Source of the DNA: Rhodothermales bacterium
GTDB lineage: Bacteria; Bacteroidota; Rhodothermia; Rhodothermales; Bin80
DNA: 52,213 nt
Direction of reading: 5' to 3'
Assembly (NCBI GenBank): GCA_022821385.1
Contig: JAJEDR010000089.1
Location: 88,747-140,959, forward strand
Shown in pieces: positions 1-7,400 of the stretch. Position numbers and translations under genes: made by a program. The notes under the pieces are model-generated. The model worked only from the letters and a program-made list of their open reading frames with translations. It searched no databases and was not told where the DNA came from. Every line of letters starts with the position of its first letter. Position 1 is the stretch's first letter.

Positions 1-461
1 TTCGGAATGAGGATGGGCCCTGGCCGGATCTCGTCGTAGTGGATGGGGGGAAAGGACAACTCTCCAGCGCGGTTAAGGCACTCAAACAGACCGAAATCTA
101 TGGTAAATTCCCGATCATAGGCTTGTCCAAGCGGTTGGAAGAAGTGTATTTTCCAGAGGATAAAGATGCCTATCATATTGCAAAGCAGAGCGCATCGTTA
201 CAATTGATTCAACGTGTTCGAGATGAGGCACATCGTTTTGCAATCAACCTTCAGCGCAAGCAACGCAAAAGCCGGCTTCTGCATTCAGAGTTATTAAATA
301 TTCCAGGAGTGGGTCCCAAAACAGTTCAAAAACTCATTCAAGCGTTTGGGTCGGTGCGGAAGGTCAAAAAAGCCAACCAAGGGGTGCTGCAGGATGTCGT
401 AGGCCAGTCTGTGGCAAAACGTATTCAAGAACATTTTGCAAAGCAGACCAATGCCCAATGA
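1..461 (+). CDS. uvrC: UvrABC excinuclease subunit C, C-terminal part
   Basis: This is the C-terminal portion of UvrC, the dual-incision nuclease of nucleotide excision repair; the start lies left of the window. The reading frame is open from base 3. It carries the RNase H-like endonuclease signature VVVDGGKGQ near bases 33-59, followed by the GLSKRLEEVYFP segment and a C-terminal tandem helix-hairpin-helix region (LLNIPGVGPKTVQKLIQAFG) that binds DNA. The stop codon is at 459-461 and overlaps the start of the next gene by 11 bases, so uvrC and the sulfite-oxidase-like gene are probably co-transcribed although their functions are unrelated. The assignment is secure from the motif pair; only the N-terminal GIY-YIG and UVR domains are out of view. 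Confidence 0.95.
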   Translation, partial: RNEDGPWPDLVVVDGGKGQLSSAVKALKQTEIYGKFPIIGLSKRLEEVYFPEDKDAYHIAKQSASLQLIQRVRDEAHRFAINLQRKQRKSRLLHSELLNIPGVGPKTVQKLIQAFGSVRKVKKANQGVLQDVVGQSVAKRIQEHFAKQTNAQ

Positions 462-1593
462 TCGCAGAAAATTCCTGAAAACTTTGGGCTCGGCAAGCCT
501 TATCGGGGGCTGTGCCAGCACAGAGCGTGTACCGGAAGGATACTTCAAAGACCCTGAGCCCTTTATCCAGCACGGCCGAGCTAATCTGGAATCAAAACTC
601 GAGGATCAGGAAAGTTTTATTACTCCGGTAGATCAGTTTTTTGTACGCAATAATGATGTGAGCCTTGATCTACCGTTGGATACTTATCGTCTTGTTGTGG
701 CGGGCGATGCCATTGAGCGCCCATTGACCCTGACCTATAATGATTTGCGTTCGATGCCCAGCCGCACTGTCTTTGCCTATCTGGAGTGCGGAGGCAATCA
801 ACGTGCTTATTTCAGCAAACTACTCAATCAGGCAGCAACTGGTACCCAGTGGGGGCGCGGTGCCGTCGGAATGGCTGAATGGACCGGTGTTCCGCTTCTT
901 GAGGTACTTCAGGCTGCCGGGATCCAGGAATCTGCCGTTGCGGTTCAGCTTATTGGAATGGATCAAGGTGCACCCGAGGGTGGATTCAGGAGACCCCTGC
1001 CGGTAGAGAAGGCAATGGATCCAGATACACTACTTGTGCTGCGTATGAACGGGGAATTTCTCCCCAAAGACCATGGTGCCCCGGTGCGCGCACTGGTACC
1101 CGGGTGGGTCGGCAGCAGCAGTGTCAAATGGCTCGGACGCATTGAAGTCTCGAACGCTGAAGTATGGAGTCGTAACAATACTACTTCTTATGTACTGATT
1201 GGGGACGATTACTCGCCTGAGGGGGAAGCTCTCGGACAGGTTGCCAATAAACAATCCCTCAAAAGTGCTCTGGCACTCCCATGGCCAGCCACGCTACAAG
1301 CCGGGCTATATCGCATCTACGGGTATGCCTATGGCCCGGATGGCCCGATTGAACAGGTTCGCTGGAGTGCTGACGGGGGTAACACCTGGGAGGATGCGCA
1401 GCTCCTAGAGCCACGCATGCGTTATGGCTGGACCAGATTTGAATTCAACTGGGAGGCAACTCCTGGCCGACATACGCTGATTACTTCAGCTGTTGACACG
1501 CTGGGGGCCGAACAACCGGAGACGATCCCGTTCAATCAGAAAGGCTACCTCTTCAATATGCGGTTGCCTCATCCCATTCAGGTTGTGGGATAA
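451..1593 (+). CDS. Tat-exported sulfite-oxidase-family molybdopterin lipoprotein (SorA/SoxC-like)
   Basis: 380-residue molybdopterin-dependent oxidoreductase of the sulfite oxidase family, expected to act outside the cytoplasm. I chose ATG 451 because it places a twin-arginine signal (RRKFLK) at residues 5-10, followed by a lipobox ending LIGGC with Cys21; an in-frame TTG at 436 is less likely. The Mo-pterin domain shows ECGGNQR with the putative molybdenum-ligand Cys113, an AEWTGVPLLEVL segment, and SSVKWLGRIEVS. Residues from about 275 form the Ig-like Mo-co dimerisation domain (GPIEQVRWSADGGNTW). The cytochrome gene starts on its last base, matching the SorA-SorB arrangement in which electrons from sulfite pass to a c-type haem. 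The substrate could be another oxyanion or sulfoxide; family membership is firm, substrate is inferred. Confidence 0.85.
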   Translation: MPNDRRKFLKTLGSASLIGGCASTERVPEGYFKDPEPFIQHGRANLESKLEDQESFITPVDQFFVRNNDVSLDLPLDTYRLVVAGDAIERPLTLTYNDLRSMPSRTVFAYLECGGNQRAYFSKLLNQAATGTQWGRGAVGMAEWTGVPLLEVLQAAGIQESAVAVQLIGMDQGAPEGGFRRPLPVEKAMDPDTLLVLRMNGEFLPKDHGAPVRALVPGWVGSSSVKWLGRIEVSNAEVWSRNNTTSYVLIGDDYSPEGEALGQVANKQSLKSALALPWPATLQAGLYRIYGYAYGPDGPIEQVRWSADGGNTWEDAQLLEPRMRYGWTRFEFNWEATPGRHTLITSAVDTLGAEQPETIPFNQKGYLFNMRLPHPIQVVG

Positions 1594-1967
1594 TGCACAC
1601 AACATTCAGGTTCGTTGGAGTATTACTAGTTGTATCTGCCTGTGCACGCCCCAACCCGGAAACGCAACGGGCTTTGGGAGAGACCGTCTATGCCACCTAC
1701 TGCCAAAGCTGTCATGAAGCCCCGGGAACCGGACCCAGGCTGACGCCCGCGATCCTCGCTTCCCGGCTTAATGCTGCTCGACTGTACGCGTACAATCTGC
1801 AGCAAATGCCCTATGAGGCAGGAGGCGTACTCTCCAATGAGGACTACCTGAATGTGACAGCATGGCTTCTATATCGCGCAAGCCTGATCGAGTCAAACAA
1901 AATGCTAACCATGCGTAATATGGACGAGGTTTCACTTGTTGCTCCTGACCCTAGCCCCACTCAATGA
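1593..1967 (+). CDS. Monohaem c-type cytochrome lipoprotein (SorB-like)
   Basis: 124-residue c-type cytochrome. The N-terminus is a lipoprotein signal with a lipobox ending VVSAC (Cys17). One haem-binding CxxCH motif (CQSCH, residues 37-41) is followed by a plausible distal ligand, Met72, in QMPYEAGG. The ATG overlaps the stop of the molybdoenzyme gene in TAATG, indicating translational coupling. The natural reading is that this cytochrome accepts electrons from the upstream sulfite-oxidase-like enzyme and passes them to the respiratory chain. The C-terminal 20 residues after the haem fold are low in recognisable features. The partner role is inferred from gene order. Confidence 0.85.
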   Translation: MHTTFRFVGVLLVVSACARPNPETQRALGETVYATYCQSCHEAPGTGPRLTPAILASRLNAARLYAYNLQQMPYEAGGVLSNEDYLNVTAWLLYRASLIESNKMLTMRNMDEVSLVAPDPSPTQ

Positions 1968-1983
1968 TCAAATCTTATTTCAC

Positions 1984-2928
1984 ATGCTGAACTATATCTG
2001 GGGCGGTCTGATCGTTTTGAGTCTCGTGTTTGCGCTCACGAGCGATATCAATGACTTTGCCCAAGACACCTACCGCAACGACGCACCTTTGCCCGTGACG
2101 GTCGTCTTTGAAGATGAGTACGCGCCCACTGCCCGTCGGCAACCCCTGAGATTGGAGATTTCAGATAGCGACCTCGTTGCCCATTACGGTGACAGTTCAA
2201 TGACCGGCGGTAGCTGGGAAGGAATATTGCTACAAACTTCTGCGGGGCGGGAGATCCGGTTTGCGGAAGGAGTCACGCTTCCCGAACCTCTGGCAACGAT
2301 TTGCAGCGAAACGGGTCAGGGCGACTGTCGGGGTGCGTTGCAGGGTACCCCCACTGGTCCCGAATGGCGAACAGCAGTCACATTTTCCCCGGTGCGCTGG
2401 GTCAAAATGAATGCAATTGCTGCCGCCGCACTGAGCTTTGCAGAAACAGCAGTTACCCTGGCTCTTGGGCTCATCGGAGGATTGGGGCTTTGGATGGGGC
2501 TTTTAAAGATTGCGGAAGCCTCCGGTATGCTGCAGGCACTGGTCCGAGTTACGCAACCGCTCATCCGTCCTCTTTTTCCGAAAGTCCCCAAAGACCATCC
2601 AGCACTGGGAATGATTGTGCTAAATCTGTCTGCCAATATGCTCGGGATGGGCAACGCAGCAACCCCTCTCGGTATTAAGGCAATGCAGGAACTCCAGACA
2701 CTTAACGAAACCGAGGACACGGCCACAGACCCAATGGTTATGCTGCTGACCATGAATACCGCCAGCGTACAGATCATGCCGCCGGTGACCTTGGTAGCAA
2801 TTATGGGACTGCAGATCAACCAATTGTTTTTTTCAATCTTGATTACGACCGGGCTTTCCCTGGTCGTGGGCATAACCGCCGTAAAACTGCTGGGTCGGCT
2901 CAAACGTTACCGTGAGGTTACACCATGA
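1984..2928 (+). CDS. SpmA-like nucleoside-recognition (gate) membrane protein with an extra soluble insert
   Basis: 314-residue integral membrane protein of the spore maturation protein A / nucleoside recognition family. I placed the start at ATG 1984 (MLNYIWGGLIVLSLVF), where the first membrane helix begins, rather than the in-frame TTG at 1936 inside the cytochrome gene. The family core is clear: NLSANMLGMGNAATPLGIKAM and LLTMNTASVQIMPP. SpmA proteins are usually near 200 residues; here about 110 residues of mostly hydrophilic sequence, including a likely Cys pair, separate the first helix from the core and would form an extracytoplasmic or cytosolic domain. The SpmB-like partner overlaps in ATGA. 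The biochemical role of Spm proteins in non-sporulating bacteria is not known to me; transport across the membrane is a guess. Confidence 0.8.
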   Translation: MLNYIWGGLIVLSLVFALTSDINDFAQDTYRNDAPLPVTVVFEDEYAPTARRQPLRLEISDSDLVAHYGDSSMTGGSWEGILLQTSAGREIRFAEGVTLPEPLATICSETGQGDCRGALQGTPTGPEWRTAVTFSPVRWVKMNAIAAAALSFAETAVTLALGLIGGLGLWMGLLKIAEASGMLQALVRVTQPLIRPLFPKVPKDHPALGMIVLNLSANMLGMGNAATPLGIKAMQELQTLNETEDTATDPMVMLLTMNTASVQIMPPVTLVAIMGLQINQLFFSILITTGLSLVVGITAVKLLGRLKRYREVTP

Positions 2929-3467
2929 ACATACTGCAGGTATTCCTTGACTACGCATCCGCACTGGTTCTGCCAGCTATCCTGGTGGGCTTTCCGCTCT
3001 ACGGAATGATCCGCAAGGTGCGGGTCTACGAAGTATTTGTAGAGGGCGCCAAAGAGGGCTTCAATGTGGCCGTAATGATTATTCCCTATGTAATCGCAAT
3101 TCTATTCGCGATTGGTATGTTTCGCGCAAGCGGTGCGATGGACTTTCTGACCGATCTCCTGCGACCGGTTGTGGGATTGATCGGCATCCCTGCCGAGGTT
3201 ATCCCGATGGGTATTGTGCGTCCGCTCACCGGATCCGGTTCGGTCGGCATAATCCTGGACATGATCAACCAGTTTGGCGAAGATTCAATCTTCGTCAAAA
3301 TGGCTGCAACCATGTTTGGCTCGACGGAAACCACGTTCTACGTGATCGCCGTCTATTTCGGTGCTGTCAATATCCGCAAGACGCGCCATGCCGTACCTGC
3401 GGGGCTTATCGCAGACACCTTTGCAATGCTGGCTGCCGTTTACGTCGTCCTGTTACTCTTCGGTTAG
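2925..3467 (+). CDS. SpmB-like nucleoside-recognition membrane protein
   Basis: 180-residue membrane protein matching the length and sequence pattern of spore maturation protein B, with RPLTGSGSVGIILDMI and the FGSTETTFYVIAVYFG signature followed by RKTRHAVPAGLIADTF. It has about four hydrophobic segments. The ATG overlaps the SpmA-like stop (ATGA), so the two are produced together and probably form one complex. Its stop codon overlaps the stop of the convergent CBM48 gene by four bases, so the two transcripts converge with no room for a separate terminator. Confidence 0.85.
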   Translation: MNILQVFLDYASALVLPAILVGFPLYGMIRKVRVYEVFVEGAKEGFNVAVMIIPYVIAILFAIGMFRASGAMDFLTDLLRPVVGLIGIPAEVIPMGIVRPLTGSGSVGIILDMINQFGEDSIFVKMAATMFGSTETTFYVIAVYFGAVNIRKTRHAVPAGLIADTFAMLAAVYVVLLLFG

Positions 3468-3763
3468 AGCGCCAGGACGCTGTTTTCCGAGAAATGGGGA
3501 TTGGGCGCGGACCCATCGGCCTGCGGCTCGTTGTGCCATTCGTGTCCGTCAACGAAGTAGCGGAATTCCACTTTGGTACCCGGCTTGAATGACAGTGCAC
3601 GGGTCCAGACCCCTTTGCGGGAATCACGTTTCATGGGATGTTTGGCCGTATCCCAATTATTGAAGCTGCCGGCAATGCTGACGCTGTTCTGGGCCTGTTC
3701 TAGGGGAAGCTCAAAGGTAACACGGATCGAGCGTCCCTTGGGACTGAGTTTTTTAAGTACCAT
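3464..3763 (-). CDS. Single-domain glycogen-binding (CBM48/AMPK-CBM-like) protein
   Basis: 99-residue protein consisting almost entirely of one isoamylase-N/AMPK-type carbohydrate-binding module: VTFELPLEQAQNSVSIAGSFNNWD, then GVWTRALSFKPGTKVEFRYFVDGHEW. The aromatic and Asn residues of the SFNNW and YFVDG segments are the usual sugar-contact positions in this family. There is no signal peptide, so it should be cytoplasmic and may bind storage polysaccharide or act as a regulatory module. It is transcribed alone, convergent with the SpmB-like gene. A LacI-type operator motif lies 58 bases upstream of the ATG, which would fit sugar-responsive control. The DUF5103 protein at 12927-14204 carries a similar GAFNGW segment, so the fold alone does not prove glycogen binding. 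Confidence 0.8.
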   Translation of the reverse strand: MVLKKLSPKGRSIRVTFELPLEQAQNSVSIAGSFNNWDTAKHPMKRDSRKGVWTRALSFKPGTKVEFRYFVDGHEWHNEPQADGSAPNPHFSENSVLAL

Positions 3764-3820
3764 CTGAATGCGAAAGTTGGTGAAAAGCGCGTTTACGCCG
3801 GAAAATGACTTAGTTCAAAT

Positions 3821-3834
3821 TGTAAGCGCTTCCA
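3821..3834. promoter_or_regulatory. Candidate LacI/CcpA-family operator
   Basis: The 14-base sequence TGTAAGCGCTTCCA fits the catabolite-responsive (LacI-family) operator pattern TGWAARCGYTWNCW at every position and has the central CG dyad typical of that family. It sits 58 bases upstream of the CBM48 gene start, inside the region where its promoter should be. No LacI-type regulator gene is in the window, so the binding protein is unknown; a chance match is possible. Confidence 0.4.
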
Positions 3835-4284
3835 CATTTACAAAGAAGAAATATATTTGACATTTGCCGAAAGCCGTTGCTGGAGTGTGCATTCAGCTGT
3901 ATCTGGGATGTTTTCTGTTCAATAGCGGCAGTTCTTCGTGTCCGTCCTAGATTTAAATGTGGTTCACCCGGTCCGAAGTAACTTGGACGAAGAAAACGCA
4001 CAGCAGTTGGCGTTCGTCAAGGTTAAGCCCAACCAGTTGCATTGGATCAAAAGGGTGCCTTCAGAATTCTCGTCGCACCATGGTCAAAAAGGAGTTATCA
4101 AGCTCTGCGGCGAAATTCGTACGAGTCGCAATCTCCCAGTGGGCGGGGCATTCTGTGTCAGAAATATCCGTGCTGCATAGATGTAGATTATGCATTTGGA
4201 ATGCACAATGTACATTGATTAACGCTGATTGCGAGCATTCACATTAACTTGTGTTTGCGTTTCATTTCGGATTCCGCATCGGCT

Positions 4285-7011
4285 CTACTTGATGAACGTC
4301 ATGCGTCCACTGGCCTGAAAAATCTCTTCCCCCATTTGCGCCGTGACTTGATAGACATACACGCCGGAGGGCAGATGAGGAACTTTGAGGGGCAAAGGCT
4401 GTGAAGGACCGGCCGCTACAGTCGGGAAATCTTTCCGGTGTATCCGCTGTCCCAGCATATTAAATATATCTACGGACACTGCTGCCGTTTCCGGCAAATC
4501 CAGCAGAATGGTGGTTGACGGATTGAATGGATTGGGGTAATTTCCGAGCAATTCAAAATCCTCAACCAGAGGTGCTTGCGCTACATTGGTGGCGACACCC
4601 ACGTGTATCGTAATCCAATCAGGATCTGAGGCTGCATGTCCTAAGCTATTGTCCGGCCTCCCTTCTCGAGCGGGAGTTGCAATCAGTCTAAAATACAGTT
4701 CTCCTTCCGTCATTGGTGCCGTAAAGCTGGGCATGGCCGTGTCTCCACCTGTCAAGGGTAGTGCCCCTGAAATAGGAGTATCTGATTCTGGACCGTCTAC
4801 TTGAGTCCAAGTCCATCGAACGAAATTCCCCCATGGTCCCATTACGCTGCCCGGAATAGAAACCTCAGTTCCCGGCTGCACGGTTAGATCTGCGCTTGCG
4901 TTGACCACCGGACGGAAGGGTGCTCCTGGGTTATGGTAAAGAATTAAGCCGACTGAGCCGAAGCGATCAACCAAGTACAATTCAGTAAGGTCTTCAAAAA
5001 CGCCTTCAGGGAGTGTATTCAGATCGTTTTCACTCAAATTGAGCCAAGTCAGTGAGGTCAGATTATCAAAGATGCCCTCGGGGAGCACGCTTAAATCATT
5101 ATCGCTTAAATGAAGCTCAGCCAGGGAGGTCAGTGGATCAAAGATGCCCTCGGGGAACGTGCTCAGATCATTTCCCCACAGACCAAGTGAGTACAGCGAG
5201 GACAGTTCATCAAAGATGTCCCCGGGAAGTGTGCTCAGACTATTACCGCCCAACCAAAGCGTAGTCAGCGAGGTCAGATCATCAAAGATTCCGTCGGGGA
5301 CCGTGTCCAGATTGTTACCCCTTAAATCAAGGAAAGTAAGCGAGGTCAGATCATCAAAGATTCCCTCGGGAAGTATGCTCAGATCATTCCACTGCAGCCA
5401 AAGCCTAGCCAGCGAGGTCAGATCATCAAAGATTCCCTCGGGGAGCGTGCTCAGAGCATTACTATGCAAGTAAAGCCCAAGCAACGAGGTCAGATTATCA
5501 AAGATGCCCTCGGGGAGCGTGCTCAGATCATTCCCGGATAACCTAAGTTGAATCAGCGAGGTCAGATCATCAAAGATTCCCTCGGGGAGCGTGCTGAGAG
5601 CATTACCGCCCAACCAAAGCGTAGTCAGCGAGGTCAAATCATCAAAGATTCCCTCGGGGAGCTTGATCAGATCATTACTATTCAAGAAAAGCCACTCTAG
5701 CGAGGTAAGTTCATCAGAGATGCCTTCGGGGAGTGTGACCAGATTGTTACTCTCCAAATTAAGCCTAGTCAGCGCAGTAAGTTCATCAAAGATTCCGTCG
5801 GGGAGCGTGCTCAGAGCATTATTGTTCAATCTAAGCACCTCCAGTGAGGTCAGTTCATCCGTACCTTCGGGGAGTGTGACCAGGTCATTCCAACCCAAAT
5901 CAAGTCCCTCCAGCGAGGTCAGTTCATCAAAGATGCCGTCAGGGAGCGTACTCAGAGCATTATCACTCAAGTAAAGCTCAGTCAGCGAGGTCAGATCATC
6001 AAAGATGCCGTCAGGGAGCCTGCTCAGATCATTACCGCTCAACCGAAGCCAAGTCAGTGAGGACAGTTCATCAAAGATGCCGTTGGGGAGCGTGCTCAGA
6101 GCATTACCATTCAAGTTAAGCCCTTCCAGCGAGGACAGTTCATCAAAGATGCCATCGGGGACCGAGACCAGAAAATTACCGCCCAAACCAAGCACATCCA
6201 GTGAGGACAGTTCATCGAAGATGCCATCAGGGAGCGTGACCAGATCATTTTCGCTCAAATCAAGCTCAGTCAGCGAGGACAGTTCATCAAAGATGCCTTC
6301 GGGGAGCGTGGACAGATCATTGCGCGCCAAATCAAGCACACGTAACGAGGACAGCGGATCAAAGATGACGTTGGGGAGCGTGACCAGATTATTGAACCTC
6401 AAATCAAGCGAAGTCAGCGAAATCAGGCCATCAAAATCTCCAGCCTTCAGGCTTGAAATGTTTTTGGAGTCTAACCGTAGGATCCCCGTGATTGCGGCTA
6501 ATTGTGTACTCGTAACGATTTCACACTTAGTTGTACCAGGGATCTGACTCAAGATCGCATTCATTACGGCAGCCGTTCGATCACAAATATTCATGCCCGC
6601 ATGTACGACTGGCTTTGCTGCCGAAACTGCGGCCACAGGCATTTCCCCGTAGAACTTGTTCTCAAAGATCCCGCGTGTTTCTGCCTCCAGCCGGAAACGC
6701 ACATACTGATCAAGAATTGACATTCCTGTGTCTATATTCTCCCATCTTAGGTATTCCCATTCTCTGAAGTCAATCTCCCTGGAAAGCGCATACTCCGGCA
6801 TCTGTGCGAGAACTGGACCGAGCAGAAATGAAAAAAATGCGACCAGAGAAGAGAGACATACAAGCCAACGATGAGCCTGTCGCGCTATGGGGCTGAGATG
6901 ACAGAATGTGGTGCTGTGCCTTCCAGTGGTGCAACGCACGCCGGCCCATACGGGTATGTTTGTGATCTTCCCCTTTATGGAATCTGATTTTTGCGCCATA
7001 AGGAATTTCAT
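4285..7011 (-). CDS. Secreted leucine-rich-repeat protein with T9SS C-terminal sorting domain
   Basis: Up to 908 residues. Order: an N-terminal segment, a hydrophobic export signal (LVCLSSLVAFFSFLLGPVLAQ, about residues 49-69), a linker, about 21 leucine-rich repeats of 24 residues (consensus LSTLPEGIFDxLTSLxxLxLxxN), an Ig/PKD-like domain rich in Pro, Gly and Trp, and a type A T9SS sorting domain (LLGNYPNPFNPSTTI to the C-terminal GRMTFIK). It should cross the outer membrane through the type IX system and be displayed on the cell surface or released; LRR proteins of this kind usually bind other proteins or glycans. The start is uncertain: ATG 7011 gives an unusually long n-region, GTG 6939 is an alternative, and the position matching the paralogue's best ATG has become ATA (6886-6888). 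One repeat (LVTLPEGTDEL) lacks two residues. Confidence 0.85.
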   Translation of the reverse strand: MKFLMAQKSDSIKGKITNIPVWAGVRCTTGRHSTTFCHLSPIARQAHRWLVCLSSLVAFFSFLLGPVLAQMPEYALSREIDFREWEYLRWENIDTGMSILDQYVRFRLEAETRGIFENKFYGEMPVAAVSAAKPVVHAGMNICDRTAAVMNAILSQIPGTTKCEIVTSTQLAAITGILRLDSKNISSLKAGDFDGLISLTSLDLRFNNLVTLPNVIFDPLSSLRVLDLARNDLSTLPEGIFDELSSLTELDLSENDLVTLPDGIFDELSSLDVLGLGGNFLVSVPDGIFDELSSLEGLNLNGNALSTLPNGIFDELSSLTWLRLSGNDLSRLPDGIFDDLTSLTELYLSDNALSTLPDGIFDELTSLEGLDLGWNDLVTLPEGTDELTSLEVLRLNNNALSTLPDGIFDELTALTRLNLESNNLVTLPEGISDELTSLEWLFLNSNDLIKLPEGIFDDLTSLTTLWLGGNALSTLPEGIFDDLTSLIQLRLSGNDLSTLPEGIFDNLTSLLGLYLHSNALSTLPEGIFDDLTSLARLWLQWNDLSILPEGIFDDLTSLTFLDLRGNNLDTVPDGIFDDLTSLTTLWLGGNSLSTLPGDIFDELSSLYSLGLWGNDLSTFPEGIFDPLTSLAELHLSDNDLSVLPEGIFDNLTSLTWLNLSENDLNTLPEGVFEDLTELYLVDRFGSVGLILYHNPGAPFRPVVNASADLTVQPGTEVSIPGSVMGPWGNFVRWTWTQVDGPESDTPISGALPLTGGDTAMPSFTAPMTEGELYFRLIATPAREGRPDNSLGHAASDPDWITIHVGVATNVAQAPLVEDFELLGNYPNPFNPSTTILLDLPETAAVSVDIFNMLGQRIHRKDFPTVAAGPSQPLPLKVPHLPSGVYVYQVTAQMGEEIFQASGRMTFIK
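4975..6470 (-). repeat. 72-base tandem repeat array encoding LRRs (copy 1)
   Basis: About 21 units of 72 bases, each encoding a 24-residue leucine-rich repeat. The segment around TCATCAAAGATGCCCTCGGG recurs in most units on the + strand. One unit near 5870 is shortened by six bases, keeping the frame. Such arrays readily change copy number by slippage or unequal crossing over, and the two gene copies here do differ in repeat count. Confidence 0.9.
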
Positions 7012-7147
7012 TCCCCTGGATTTTATCCGTCGCTATGAGAACTTTGTTACGTCTCCTCGCTTTGCTGAAAAGCTAGGTTCAAGTTACGGTTAGGTCATCA
7101 AATGCGCTTCAGAATTAGAGACTTCCTAGAAATATGCTTGAAATGGT

Positions 7148-7199
7148 CCCTGTCTCAGAAGACCATTTGGACACAGGGGCCGGGCTCCCATTCGCCCGG
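7148..7199. promoter_or_regulatory. Double hairpin upstream of LRR gene copy 1
   Basis: Two adjacent inverted repeats. Hairpin 1: CCCTGTCTC (7148-7156) pairs with GACACAGGG (7170-7178) with one mismatch around a 13-base loop AGAAGACCATTTG. Hairpin 2: CCGGGC (7180-7185) pairs perfectly with GCCCGG (7194-7199) around an 8-base loop. It is 137 bases upstream of ATG 7011. The same element lies upstream of copy 2 with identical 13-base loop but different, compensating stem bases. There is no T-tract, so a simple terminator is not supported; a structured leader or protein-binding DNA site are the options. Confidence 0.55.
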
Positions 7200-7400
7200 A
7201 CGTTATTCCTAGGATTGAAGTTCATGGAACCCAAATCAGGTTCACAATCCCCCGATGCGCGGGGCACTCCGCGTCAGATATATCCGCGCTGCATAGGTGT
7301 AGATTATGCGCTTAGAACGCACAGCGTACATCAATTAACGCTGATTGCGAGCATTCATACTAGCCTGTGTTTGCGTCTCTCTTCGGATTCAGTACTGGTT

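Noticed and set aside
5050..6547. Long plus-strand reading frames rich in SEVSSSKMPSGS repeats across the LRR genes
   Set aside because: They are the antisense of the 72-base LRR repeats; the minus strand gives proper signal peptide, LRRs and sorting domain.
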